Source: Ricordea florida
Taxonomy: Eukaryota; Cnidaria; Anthozoa; Corallimorpharia; Ricordeidae
Reading direction: 5' to 3'
Length of the DNA stretch: 64,000 bases
Assembly: GCA_949710005.1 (NCBI GenBank)
Contig: OX453287.1
Coordinates: forward strand, 9,968,805-10,032,804
Positions within the stretch are counted from its first letter, which is position 1; each line of letters begins with the position of its first letter. The translations under genes and the position numbers were made by a program. Positions 10,551-22,311 of the stretch are shown here, piece by piece. The notes below the pieces were generated by a model. That model did not search any database, was not told the DNA's origin, and was given only the letters and a program-made list of their open reading frames with translations.

Positions 10551-12750
10551 GGTGTCCGTTCGCAGGCCAGGTTACCTGGCAACATTACTTCATGTGAATT
10601 TCCGCCATTAGGAATTCCGTGAATCATGTTTTGAAAATAATGTGAATTTTGTGGAAACCGATTTTTCTAATACTGGAAGTACATCCTAGCAAGAAGATCT
10701 CCGAGATGCACAAGTAAGAGTGGCGAGAGATTGTCGACGAGTAAGTTTGAATGCCGCAAAAATCAGCACACGGGAAGCGGCGCCTCAAAGCAGAGATTGA
10801 GAAACTGCAGTTAAGGGACGATAATATAATAAGAGGCATCGCAGCAAAGACAACAACTTTTCGCTCAAAAACGGCAAAGGAAACAGCAAGGAAAACGACC
10901 AGGAATACAATCAAGTTAGATTGGAAATTGATTTTGTTATCGATAGAAACAAAGACTCGTTTTAGCTATACAGCATTCAGAATTTAAGGAAAATTATGGC
11001 AACAGCATACAGACAGAATCAGAAGACGACCGACAGAACAGATTGCCATATCGTCGTGAAAAAAAGTGCCAGGAAAGGGGAAACAGAAACCAACCGCAAA
11101 GAAATGAAAGATTACAGTCACGTAGTCTCAATACGGCAAGGACAATGCAAGTAGGTATTTTTCGTACTAAAACGATAGCTATCCATTTTGAAGAAATTCC
11201 CAATACAGAGACTGCAGTTGTGATAGCAATTATTTATAATTATGTGACCTGATATCATTGCAACAGTGAAAATATATTGTAGATTTGTCTGTTGTAGCAG
11301 TTATGTTCAGCATTTTCAACAGAAAAGATACTTAACAATCAGTGACTGGTTCTGCAATATTATCAGTGAACAATGCAATTCTTTGAAAATAAAGCAGATG
11401 GTATTTATTACTGACTTCTGAGTAGTATTGCTCTTTTCTATATATATATATCTTTGCTAAATATATGTATTAAGTAATTAATTAAAAGGTTTCGTTGGGA
11501 CTGACAAGTTCCATAGCCTTTTGTAAATGGATTTTACCTTTGAGTTCCAGGTATCCCTGGGAATTAGTCTCTTAGCTCCCACCCTTTGCCCACAAATGAA
11601 AATTTAAGCCCTACTTTGCAAAATTAGGCATAACATCTTAACCTTTTTCCTTAATGCTGTTTAATTCACTTTTACGATGTCAAATACAAATATTTAATAA
11701 CATCCACAATATACAGTTGACATTTTACATTAAAAAAACTCACTCCACAAAGGAGAAACTAAAGTTTGTAATGCCAAAATTTTTATGATCTTTTTTATGT
11801 ATTCATTCCAAGGTTGCTATATGTAATAACAAGTCTTTGAAGTTTCCTAAATGCCCTATGCTTTCAATCATGATTTTCCACACTAACTGTATGGACAAAT
11901 GACTGCACTAGCATGATTGCTATAGGTCAGGAAATGGTGAGGGAAAAAAAAACTTCAAGCAAGGGAAAAGTCAGGGAATTTCATTTCGAGTAAGGGAAAG
12001 TTTAAGTCTTTGAGAGAAGTCAGGAAAAAGTGAAATTTAAGAGTTCTAATTTATTTATTTGGTGTAATTAAGAATTAACATGAAATGTGTTGGAGTGGTA
12101 GAATTAAATGACAAGCTGGTTTTGGATTGCCTAGAAAATCAATTCTTTTTCCATGACTTTGTTACCTTAAGAAACTATCAATCCATATGCACTGTATGTG
12201 ACTTTTTGAGCATATTAAATAAATGGGTGGATAGGTTTGCTGTGAGGTGAGGTTGGAGGCCATTACCAGGAGTAATTTAGTTGGTAAGGGGAATTTTACA
12301 TTTGTCAGGGAAAAGTAAGGGAATTTCAAGATCCTGTGGCTGTGGCAACCATGACTAGATTCTAAGCCGAAAAGAAGAAATGGTATTGTTTAGAGATGAG
12401 TAATTTTTACCACAACTAATACAAACCCTATTCAGAAAACTGTATTGCCTGTAGTAGTAGAGGAACTATACCTTTACCCAGATTAGGACATACACCCCCA
12501 CCCCATAACAGTATATTATGTCAAGCATAAAAAAATAACAATGATAATAATATCAATACCAGCAATAATAATAATAATGGTAATAATACAATAATAATCA
12601 TGATAATAATTACAAGAACTGAGAAAGTAAAAAAAGTGACGATATAATAAGTAAATAGTTACATAAATTGGGGTTCTAATTCTCATGGGAAAAACCATCA
12701 TGAGTTCTTAAAAACTAGCTTCGCGAGGTTTTGCGGGAGTCGTATTTCTA
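10389..12750. mobile_element. 2.36-kb insertion inside the L1-like copy, type unknown
   Basis: The reverse transcriptase reading stops at 10,388 and resumes in the same order at about 12,751, so everything between was inserted. The left end carries a perfect triloop hairpin (CCTCGC-GAA-GCGAGG at 10,392-10,406). Inside are an (AT)n tract at about 10,502-10,547, a (TAA)n-like tract at 12,535-12,610, and loose repeats of GTCAGGGAATTT at 11,935-12,330. Several open stretches (for example 10,751-10,987) are basic but unrecognised. I found no transposase and no certain target duplication, so it may be a composite of several insertions. Confidence 0.6.
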
Positions 12751-14460
12751 GTAGATAGTATCATTTGCTATGCAAGAGAGAACAACATACCTGGCTTACT
12801 TCTGTTCCTGGATTTCGAAAAAGCCACAATAGAATGGTCTTTCATACGAGACACACTTAAGTATTTCGGTTTTGGCATCGGAATCATAAAATGGATGAAT
12901 CTGTTTTACGGCCGCCCGGAAAGCTGTATTTTGAACAATGGATGGGCTAGCGATTTCTTTGAAACCCGAAGAGGTGTTAGACAGGGCTGCCCTCTCTCGC
13001 CTTTTCGTTTTAGCAGCGGAAGTGCTGGCTAAGGCCTTGCGGAAAAACAAAGATATCAGAGGTATCCACGTCAACGAAAAAGAAATTAAGCTCAGTCAAT
13101 ATGCAGACGATACAACCCTTATACTAGAAGGATCAAAGAAATCTGTGCTATCCTCCCTGAGATTATTAGATGATTTCCATAAAGCGTCTGGCTTCAAACT
13201 AAATGACAAAAGACAGTAGCATTCTGGATTGGGACAAACTGCGGGAAGGAGGAAATCACACTTCCTGGAAGAAATTTCAAATGGCCCAAATTTAAGGTTA
13301 AAGCTTGAGGTGTTTGGTTCGACCCAGAAATAGCCACAGACCTAAACTATCACGAAAAATTGAATAATGTTCGAAACATATTAAATGCTTGGAAATATCG
13401 CAGGCTGACTTTGGTTGGCAAAATTGCTGTTCTAAAGAGACTAGCCGCCTCTCAGCTTGTATATGTGTTATCTCCTCTATGTACAAATGAAAAAGTTATC
13501 AAAGAAGTCAATAATATCTTCTACTCGTTCCGCTGGAATCAAAAAGGAGATAAAATAAAACGCAACGTAATGATTAACGATTACTCAAACGGAGGCCTTA
13601 AAATGATAGATATCCAATCTTTCAACAAGTCCCTGAAAGCCATGTGGATCAAAAAGTATTTAGACTCGGGAAACCACGGAAAGTTGGAAACTTTTTTTCG
13701 ATCTTGAACTAGGAAAAAGTGTTGAAAAAACTGCTCTGACCGGCAACCTAAGCCAACAGGACATTACCAAAATTATAGCGACCAAGAATAGCTTCCTTAG
13801 AGAGGTACTTACAATCTGTGCAGAGATAAATTTCGAGAAACAAATTACATCTAAAACGCAATTTCTTTCTCGAAGCATATGGCATAATTCTCTTATAAGG
13901 ATTGCTAATTATCCTGTTTTCTTTCCTGACTGGTTTAACAAAGGTGTTAAAAAAGTTAAGGACTTGAAAGATGACTCAGATAACTTTTTAAGTTTCAACG
14001 AATTTCAGATTAAATTTAATCTCAAAGCTTGCCCTTTAAAATACTATGGTCTCCTTTCTGCACTCAAGTCTCTTTGGAGCACCTGTCAAAACAACTCTAA
14101 CAATAATTCTGTATACGAAAGCTTCTCTTCAAAGATCTGGTAGTCGGCTAATATATAAGAAGCTTTTATCCAGCAAATGCATCACCCCACCATCTCAAAA
14201 CAAATTAATGGCTTAAAGACTTTACTGATAAACGTGACCATGAACATTTTAAGTGGCACGAGACCTACCTACTAGCTTCTAAACATACCAAAAGTACAAA
14301 ACTGATAGATTTTCAATTCAAATTTCTGCACAGGAGAATAGCAACTAATAATTTTCTAACAAAAATTGGAATAAAGGACTGTCCTAACTGTATTTTCTGT
14401 GGAAACGAACTGGAAACACTTCTCCATCTTTTCTGGTACAGTCCTAACGTTTCATCCTTT
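12751..14460 (+). pseudogene. Non-LTR (L1/Tx1-like) reverse transcriptase, part 2
   Basis: Continues the reading interrupted at 10,388: LLLFLDFEKA (motif A, with a gap relative to the related copy), RRGVRQGCPLSPF (motif B), SQYADDTTLIL (motif C), then thumb and the C-terminal region with LVGKIAVLKRLAASQLVYVL and a C-x2-C...H-x4-C-type zinc knuckle area near 14,380-14,450. Frames change near 13,030, 13,220, 13,700 and 14,140, and stops are present, so it is dead. It ends at 14,460, exactly where the BEL LTR starts. Confidence 0.85.
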
Positions 14461-14685
14461 TGTAACTCATTGACTATAAGGCTGACCATTCGATAAAAAG
14501 GAAACGTAGTCGATGATCGCGCGTTATCGATTTATTCTCGTTCTCACTCAGAGTAACGTTGATTACATGCGTTCATATATACAACAGATCAAATTTAAGA
14601 TCACATGACATATGTACAAACAAAACAAGGGCGTGACAAGAGCGTGACCGTGGATTATGTAACACACGTTGTGTGATTTGTTACA
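14461..14685 (-). repeat. BEL/Pao long terminal repeat (3' LTR)
   Basis: On the minus strand this 225-bp segment begins TGTAACA and ends GTTACA, giving 6-bp inverted ends and the TG..CA termini expected of an LTR. It contains an AATAAA signal near 14,530. It is preceded immediately by a polypurine tract (AGGGGGAG, 14,693-14,686), the usual primer site for plus-strand synthesis. No second copy is present, because the 5' side of the element is lost. Confidence 0.75.
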
Positions 14686-14693
14686 CTCCCCCT
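14686..14693 (-). other. Polypurine tract of the BEL/Pao element
   Basis: AGGGGGAG on the minus strand directly abuts the LTR start TGTAACA, as required for plus-strand priming. Confidence 0.7.
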
Positions 14694-14744
14694 AGTTGTT
14701 CACGTAGTGAATCAACTACACCGAAAAAATAAAAAAATATAAAG

Positions 14745-16107
14745 TCATATAAGTTCTCCGTTCGTATTATTTACAAGAAAATGATGAGAGGTTGCATGGA
14801 CTCGACTCAGCGTTTCACTTCTCCGGGACAGTCTCCATAATTCCGGGGGGGTTAGGCTGCGAATTTCATCCACTCGTAAACCAACGTACTGCTTCCATAG
14901 TCGTTCATTCTTGATCCAGCTTAGTGCAACTGTTGAGTCACTCCACAGAACCGTTCGAAACTCTGTTCCGATTGATTTCAACTTCGTCACTAGTCTGGCT
15001 AAGATAAGAGCTCCTAATAACTCTAACCGAGGAATTGTTTGCTTCTTGATGGGAGCAACTCTTGATTTTGACGCGACAAGTCTAATTTGGACGTGTCCAT
15101 CGCTGTACCTGTTTAGGATATAAACAGCTGCGGCGTAAGCGCGTTCTGATGCGTCTCCGAACCCGTGTACTTGACTGTCTACAGGTTTTCTTGAGAAGTA
15201 GCACCTTGGAATGCGGTAGCGATCGATCATCTTGAGCTCTGCGAGAAAAGACTTCCACTGACGACGTGAGTTTCCCTGTAACTCGGAATCCCAACTTGTT
15301 TTCTCTATGCAAAGTTCTTGAAACAAGATTTTCATCCCTACCGTCAGCGGTGTAAGGAATCCCATGGGATCAAAAATCTTTGCCGTTGCCTTGAGAAGGG
15401 ATCTCTTGGTGAGCGGAAGACAACTAACATATGCATTCAATTCAGAAAAGTTGAAGAAAATTTCGTCAGTGCGCGTGTCCCAGTTCAGGCCTAGTACTTT
15501 AACGAACGAATCTTCATCGTTTAAGGATGAAAAGAGACCAGTGTTAGATTTCGCGTACGACTCGTCGTCTTCTTTGCTTGTCGCGGTCCTATGGACGTCG
15601 ATAGATGCTGGTTTGCCTTCAATTAGTGAGATCTCCTTTTGCACATTCGGTGAGTTGGATCTCCATTTTCTGAGATTAAATCCTCCTTCGGACATGATTT
15701 TCTTCGTTCGATGGTAAATGGCGAGGACCTTTTCTTCAGTTGACTCCCCCGTCAAGAGATCGTCTACATAAAAAGACTTTTCCAGTAGCTCTGCCATCTC
15801 TGGGTCACTTTGTTTGGACAGCTTTAAGTGGTGCAAAATTGTCGCTCCTAAAATAGAGGGCGAAGGTCGTAAGCCAAACACAAGTCGAGTGAATCTGTAC
15901 TGTACAATCGGAGGTTTCTCGAGATGTGGGTCATCAAACCACAAGAAGCGAAGATAATCTCGATGTTCTTCTTGAATGCCAACCATGAGGAAAGCCGTTT
16001 CGATATCAGCTGTGAGGGCCACTTCGTTCTTTCGAAAATTCGCTAACATGTCGAAAACATGCGGTATGAAGTTTGGGCCTGTTTCAAGACAATCATTCAA
16101 TGATTTT
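14745..16107 (-). pseudogene. BEL/Pao pol: reverse transcriptase and RNase H, 5'- and internally truncated
   Basis: The frame reads from SLNDCLETGPNFIP (a BEL landmark) through ALTADIETAFLMV (RT motif A), YRFTRLVFGLRPSP (motif B) and SFYVDDLLTG (YVDD catalytic motif), followed by AKIFDPMGFLTP and the Pao-type RNase H region (GFGDASERAYAAAVY, LWSDSTVALSWI). Near 14,850 the frame shifts in the LTPPELWR region, and the polypurine tract follows about 160 bases later. Most of the C-terminal pol, including the integrase, is therefore deleted. The 5' part (gag, protease, LTR) is also missing: the open frame upstream of about 16,108 is Harbinger sequence read out of frame. It is a dead fragment. Confidence 0.85.
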
Positions 16108-16877
16108 CCTTGCATCCCCAATAAGGTGAGTATTGCCTGGGAACAGGTGCTGGGGATCTTCCTCAGCATCCATAAAGAAGGGAGAATTTCGAAACACGCG
16201 AGCATCGTGAACCGACCCTGGAAATCCACAAAATACGTCCGTAAACCGCATACTCGTGTCACAAATAACTTGTAGTTGAATGGAGTGGTAGCCTTTCCTG
16301 TTGATTTATAGCTCAGGATTTTTCCTAGGCGCCTTGATAGGATTGTGACAGCCGTCGATCGCTCCCATCACTCCAGGAAAACCTCTCGTTTCTTCAAATT
16401 TTTCACTTTCCTCTCTCGCCCTTGCCCCACTAGGAAACTGGATAAATCGCCGAGACAGATGAACTTCAATCGCTTTAAAAATACGTCTATAAACACGATA
16501 GGCACTGGATCTTGTTACATTAAATCGATCTGCGACAGATCTTAGACTCTCTTGATTGCCTAAAACCCATAAAGTAAGGATTTGCCTCCGAAGTGGTATA
16601 GGGGGTCTTCCACCCTGTTTCGGCTCATGTGGCAAGCCGGGTAGCACAGCCAGGAAGCCTTCGAGGAACTCAAGCGGAAGTGGCTACGAAACGTGTCTAA
16701 GCTATACTGAGGAACGATAATCTCTGCATAATGTTCTACTCTAACGCGCCTCTTTCTCTGTTTGTGTCCTACTAGCGCCAGGACACTATTTGAATCGCTG
16801 ATCAGAAAATGCTCCATGGTATCATCGCATACTTCTTCAAGCAAGAGAAACCACATCATTTCTTTTGCGGCCGCCAT
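16108..16877 (-). pseudogene. PIF/Harbinger (HARBI1-like) transposase, frameshifted and 3'-truncated
   Basis: Starts at ATG 16,877 (MAAAKEMMWFLLLEE). A frameshift near 16,650 leads into a helix-turn-helix region (LRSVADRFNVTRSSAYRVYR) and then the DDE nuclease with FPGVMGAIDGCHNPIKAP, whose D is the first catalytic aspartate. A TAA at about 16,308 interrupts it. The same frame then continues with INRKGYHSIQLQVICDT, GFPGSVHDARVFRNSP and HLIGDAR, whose D is the second catalytic aspartate. At about 16,108 the sequence switches to BEL/Pao pol, so the last third, with the catalytic glutamate, is gone. It would have partnered a Myb-like protein such as the one at 7-8 kb, but no link between them is shown. 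Confidence 0.88.
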
Positions 16878-18144
16878 ATTGAACGTATTTACAAAAGGTT
16901 ACCAAGGTTACAGATCCAATTTCGGATTTCGTGTTCCTTTCGGCCACGAAATCTGGTAAACCTCAGATCCAAAATCCGTTTTTGGATTCACCGAAAGGAA
17001 CACACCCTATGTTTGTCAGCCCGAATTCCCTCGGGCCTCTTTTCAAAATCATGTCCGGATCTTTTCTTATTCAAACTCAAGTTTTTTTCCTGCGTGGTCG
17101 TGTGGAAAGACATCAGCGGGAACAGGGCCAATAAGGCTAAATCGGAAGAATAGTATATCCGATTGAGGAGTAATATTGTTTTTTTTTTTCCACACATCGC
17201 TTCTTCGCCTTCGATAACTTGGAATCGCGATGAATGGCATCAAGTTTCACAGTTGTTTTTCCACCGTGGAAACCAAGAAAACTGATAGGTCAAGCTTAAT
17301 CCGATTACGATTAGTAAACAAACCCAATTATCACTGAAATTTGTGTAAAACTTAAGAAATATTTCTGATAAAATCGCTCAGCCTATACACGACGTCGACA
17401 AGAATTGCGGTTCGATATTATATACAGTCTGGTAGGTTTTTTGTGGTCGTGGAACCAGCCATATAGTATACAACATATACAAACCTTCGACGTAAACTGA
17501 CATTCACGTTTGTTCGAAGCCGTATTATAAAGTGTAGCCCGAGTGAAAGCTCCCGAGAGCGTCTAGTTTAAATTTAATTTACTTAACGAGTTACAATACA
17601 ACGTAATTATTTAAATATAGAAAAAAACCAACGAACAAGCTTAAAAAAGACCTCGCAACAAGTTACTAAGGGAAACACCTTAAATGGTGAGAAGGAATTT
17701 TCACTTCTTCTGAAATTCCCTTTCACCATTCAACGTCGCAGCAATTTATTTTTTATCTCGATTTTATCCTGCACAAATAAGATGAAGTCGCTGAAAACGA
17801 ACATATTATTTAGAGTTTAGATATAAAGAAAGTAGTTGCCTGGCATAATGAGGTGGTTCAGGGTCAAACGGGTGAGTACAGGGACGAGTGATTCCAAATA
17901 ATACCTCTGCCTCGGAGAGAAGAAAACTCGCTTTACTTACGGCAGAATACCAACTTGGAACTTATACCAAATACAGAGGAATTAATTACAATACAATATA
18001 AAAAGATTCCTTAATTGTCCTCGAAATTTCGAGTCATGCCGGTCTCACGTAAATGCCTAACATTTCACACCGGTCTCATGTAAACAGCTGTTACCGGCCC
18101 AAGTTCATGCCGGTCTGAGTTCGTACCGGTCCCATGTAATCACC
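16878..18144. other. Noncoding stretch with several inverted repeats
   Basis: No gene is seen. Pairs of inverted sequences around TTCCTTTCGG and CCGAAAGGAA (16,935-17,005) may be the terminal region of the Harbinger element. A hairpin with arms AAATGGTGAGAAGGAATTT and AAATTCCCTTTCACCATT lies at about 17,682-17,741. A CCGGTCTCATGTAA repeat cluster ends the stretch. Confidence 0.5.
18028..18142 (+). repeat. Short-period CCGGTCTCATGTAA repeats
   Basis: Versions of CCGGTCTCAYGTAA recur at about 18,039, 18,070, 18,107 and 18,126, separated by short variable pieces. No encoded product. Confidence 0.65.
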
Positions 18145-18304
18145 GCCCAAGATTATCACCTACGCAGATGATACAGTCATTTTCAAATCCTCGAAAGATC
18201 TGGAAACTATCTAGCACAATCTAGGCGAAGACATCAGTAGTCTCGTAAATTGGCTTCGAGAAAGCGAACTTCTTATAAATCTGAATCAAAGTAGGACTAT
18301 GGTG
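18145..18304 (+). pseudogene. Non-LTR reverse transcriptase fragment (palm), part 1
   Basis: Encodes ITYADDTVIFKSS, the catalytic YADD motif C of a non-LTR reverse transcriptase of another family (RTE/jockey-like), followed by a helix and LVNWLRESELLINLN. A TAG interrupts it. It stops where a sequence with a 12-bp terminal inverted repeat begins; the continuation is found at 20,196. Confidence 0.75.
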
Positions 18305-20195
18305 AACTCGTGGATATGTTTACAAAACAGAGAAAAAGAAATAATTTAAAAATTAACGAGGTGTTTTTTCAGAGTTGTGATTGAATGAAATTGAAGATAA
18401 TTTTAATAATCTATAATCACAACATAAAAGTGACCAGGGAGCTGAGTAGCTTTTTCAAATAAACATACAGTGAGTACATGACGCCAATCATTTGACTACA
18501 CTAGGCATCAGTTATAAGGCAGGTGGCAAGCATGCAGTTGTTAAAAAATTTGATAACTTAACATAAGGGTACAGGATTAAATGGCACCGAAACCAAAAGT
18601 AGTTCTGGTATCCTGTTGCTCACTGTCTGTGAGTTCAAAGTTTCTAACACATGTAACAGGGTCCTTCTGAATAAGGTCTGAATTTTGTTGCCATGACATT
18701 GTCAATTTTATCATCATTATAGTTTTTGTTGTCTACAAGTCTATTCAATGTTTTCAACAGAAATATCCACCTTGATTCTGCAGCTGATAATGAACAAAAC
18801 CATGTAGGATTGCCCAGCTGACGAATCATACCAAACAAGTCTTTCTTGCATTTTTGCAAAGTATGTTAGTGATGATCTTAAAATCCTTAAGACTCTCAAT
18901 CCTTTATCAAGTTGAATTAGTTTATTTACATTATCATCTCATTTTAGGTTATCATACATTCATGTATATATATTCAGGGTTGCACTTAAAAGGCTGAATC
19001 ACACTTACCATCATTAATACAGCAATACATCTTTGTTTTTATCCTTATAACTTCTTGTTTTTACAATGTAAATATGATGAGTCACACAACAGTAAGCAAA
19101 ACAGGTAAGCCTATTTTCCAAGATGTCTACCTCAACACAATCTAGTTCACTTCAAGGTAAATTCGGAAATCAATAGACAGAAAACTTTTCATTGTAACGG
19201 CTTGTGGTGTATTATATATAATATAACGCTTAATACATTTTGTACATGACTTACTCTTTTCGAACCCTTTAATGACTTTCTTACATTGTAATCTTCATGG
19301 TTCTCCGTCACGGCATGCGCCTCCATATTTAATGGTAAACGTTCACATACTTCTTGACCGTCCCAATACTTCTCCAACTCCATTCCTGTTAGTACTAACA
19401 CTTAAATCAGTAGAAAAGTCCTCCATGCGATGTTTCTTATCCTGGTTGGCGACAGAAGTTCTTCGATTTCACATCATGGATTCGTCAATTTATTCTGTTT
19501 TCAGTCAGAGTCGTTTCGTTTAACAACAAGTGCTCATTTCGCTCATATAAGTTCTCATTCAAGTGCTCATTTCGCTCTATGAGTTCTCAGCAAAGCTTAC
19601 TACATTAGCAAGAGATTTTCTCATCTTCAGATCACTTTCGAGCCAACTGAAATTCATATACTGCTTGTCAACGTCGGAAGAGCGAATAGTTATCATCTGG
19701 TCACGTTTAACGCCTGGCCGAGTCAAAGGCTCGTAAAATTCAGTCTCCAAGTTGGCCATTGTCCTAACTGGAAACATTTAAGCTCCTTTTGATTTTAGTA
19801 AGACCGCTAATGAGGCCCTGTTAGTGAGGTTCTTTATGTCGCGCGTCTGAGTTTCAAACCTTTTCATGTCGCAATTTCCGAAGGTCGAAGGTCGCTGTCG
19901 TAATTTCCGTGAGCGGCTCGTCTTTCGTCGCCATTTCAGCTCCTTCATGTTGCCGTTTCAAGGCCATGTCGCTTGTCGAAATTTACCCGTAATAGGGCCT
20001 CGCTAATCGTCCTCTTAAGCGTGAACTTTGGTCAGTAGACTTCGGTGACGACAATTGTCGTCTTCATATCAGTGCTCCCGAGTTCTTTCCGACTAATTAC
20101 GAAGAGTGTCTACACTGGAGTGAGTGAGTGAGTGACAATTTGCATATCGGAGTCCCCACAAAAACTCGCAAATACGCTTCGCGTATCCACGAGTT
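18305..20195. mobile_element. 1.89-kb insertion with 12-bp terminal inverted repeats
   Basis: The ends AACTCGTGGATA (18,305-18,316) and TATCCACGAGTT (20,184-20,195) are perfect inverted copies, and the reverse transcriptase reading is split exactly across it. A triloop palindrome (ATACGC-TTC-GCGTAT, 20,172-20,186) adjoins the right end. Inside are a Helitron Rep remnant and two minus-strand open stretches (19,401-19,189 and 19,777-19,577) that I do not recognise. The terminal inverted repeat is unlike a Helitron, so the Rep piece may be a captured or nested fragment. Confidence 0.6.
18575..18859 (-). pseudogene. Helitron Rep/helicase protein fragment
   Basis: The minus frame from 18,859 reads KCKKDLFGMIRQLGNPTWF and FCSLSAAESRW, a highly conserved part of the Helitron-like N-terminal domain upstream of the rolling-circle replication motifs. 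A frameshift near 18,680 is followed in the next frame by LIQKDPVTCVRNF, the next conserved block. Only this small piece exists, so it is an inactive fragment. Confidence 0.75.
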
Positions 20196-20690
20196 AAAAA
20201 GGAAAAACTGAAGTAATGCTATTTGGAACAGGAAAAAGATTAAACAGGTTCGATGGTACAGAACCAAACCTCTCAGTAAATGGATCGCATATCAACACAA
20301 CAAGATACAAATACCTTGGCGTGCATCTAGACCCTACACTAAATCTCGACACACACTTTTTTAAACATACAAGAAAGCTGCAGGGAGAGTGAACTTATTA
20401 TGACGAGTCCGTTCTAACATTGACACCTTTAGCGCTGAACGAATCTACAAAACAATGATAATGCCTATTTTCACTTACTGTAACCAACACATGCTTGGTT
20501 GGTCTGAGACACGCAAGTGCCAAATCCGAAATCTGGAACAACAAAGCCACAGGACTATTCTGCCTTATCCCAAATATCTGAACTGTGAAATCCGCCTACC
20601 CACAATTCAAAACATTTTAAAGAAAAAAGGCCTGTCAATTTTAAAACAATTTTTGTATTCCTTTTAAAAACTTTTTTTCGATTTTTTAAA
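20196..20690 (+). pseudogene. Non-LTR reverse transcriptase fragment, part 2
   Basis: Continues the reading broken at 18,304: KTEVMLFGTGKRLNR, then TTRYKYLGVHLDPTLNLDTH, the conserved KYLGV..D..L segment after the palm of RTE/jockey-type reverse transcriptases. Further stops and frame changes follow through about 20,690, with the familiar basic C-terminal region in frame at 20,455-20,667. Confidence 0.75.
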
Positions 20691-21317
20691 CCCACAATGT
20701 AAACACAAGAAACAGTTTGGCCTCCGTCGTTCTCCGAAAAGTGAAACTTGGCTTTGCACGTAAAAGTTTTTATTTTTTAGGTGCTTCAACTTTTATTTTT
20801 TTTATCTTTATAACGAGGCTAATTAGCAGTAGGGTATTATTTAGGGAGTCTCTAAATGAATTTTTTAGTGTAGTTGGCTAGCATAAAGTTACAAAGTCAT
20901 TTTTGTCTTATTTTTTTACCATTTGCCTTTATAATGTTTATTATAATATTTATGTTTATAGTATTTTAAACAGGAGACCATTGATAACAATACTTTCGCA
21001 CCGAAGGGCTATCCTGTATATAAATATTCCTTATTACTAATATTATTATTATTATTATTACTATTATTGTCATTGTCATTGTTATTGTTATTATTATTAA
21101 GAGATTCGTGGTGTTCAATCCACTGTAACTGACGGGACCATAATTTACTAAAACATAACAGGGATATTTATCCAGGAGATCTTGGGGAACCAAAATCTGA
21201 GGAATGCATATTAGAATCATTATAGAACTAACTTCTAAGTCAATAGGAAGAAAACGATGATCTCAGACCTCCAGTTGAACCGCAGTCCACTATGTACAAT
21301 TATTAACTTGCGGTCCT
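20691..21317. other. Noncoding, with a TTA/TTG microsatellite
   Basis: AT-rich, with a TTATTA/TTGTTA microsatellite at about 21,038-21,100. I see no gene. Confidence 0.5.
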
Positions 21318-22311
21318 TTAAGGAGGGAATCTGGTTGAAATTTCGAGTTGAATTGAGAACTCGGTCAATTTTTTCTTTTAGTCTCCATTAGACAGAAAAA
21401 TTATAAAACAATAAAGTCTGAACATTTTTTTTGCTAAAAGTTACAGCGAAAAGAGACTCAGGAAGAATTAAAAAAAACAGAGAATAGGATTCAGGAGCAG
21501 CATAAGTACAGAGTTGCTCGAAGGCAGGCAGGACAAAGAGACGAGGAACGGCAGCGACAAAGGGAAGGCACAACATACAGCGCTGGTGCATTCAATGAAC
21601 TTACTGTCACCACAGAACCAGCTAGGAAAAGAAAAAAGAAATAGAAATTGTGACATTTTACAAGAAAATGATTTCTTGATACTGTAATGAGGCTACTTGT
21701 ATGAGTTTCTTAGTGGTAGCTTACCTTATTGATGGTTTCACCACTGATTTTGCTTTGCAAATGTTCAACCGCCTTTTTCTCAAAACAGCAATTTTTGGGT
21801 AGAATTTAGCTGCCCACAATATGTTTTTTCCTTTATATTTATCCTTTTGCCATCAAATTTGGCTCAGTTACTCATGGGAGGCTTCTCTACAAACCTATTG
21901 ACGCTTTTTTTATTTTGATAAATATTGCTGAAGTTATTCCAAGCTAAACTTTTTGTATAATCATTTTGTGGCTATGGCAACGTAATTTGCCAAAAACCAA
22001 AATTGCCCAATAGGTTTGTAGAGGTGTGTATGTGGTATCATTGCATGAAATATTACGCTTCCAATGTAAATAGAATTGAAAAAAAGCATGGGGGGCATGA
22101 AATTAATACAAAAACAGCAGTTCAAATAGTTTTGTTAATAATTAACCAGGATTTGCATATTATGGTATGTTGCCCGTTGTCATGATAGCTTATGTTCTAC
22201 TTTAACTTCATGCAAAATTCTGTATCGATACATTACATAGCCGTAAAGTTTCATGAGCTTTACAATTTGATACACATTTGGGCTCAAAATCTAACCAGAC
22301 TCCCCCCTTAA
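21318..22311. mobile_element. TTAA-bounded element with inverted ends (piggyBac-like non-autonomous?)
   Basis: TTAA at 21,318-21,321 is followed by GGAGGGAATCTGGTT, and AACCAGACTCCCCCC is followed by TTAA at 22,308-22,311. The 15-bp ends match inversely at 13 positions. TTAA duplication with such ends is the hallmark of piggyBac-type insertion. The interior has only a short basic open stretch (about 21,470-21,654; RRQAGQRDEERQRQREG then PARKRKKK) and no transposase. Confidence 0.45.
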
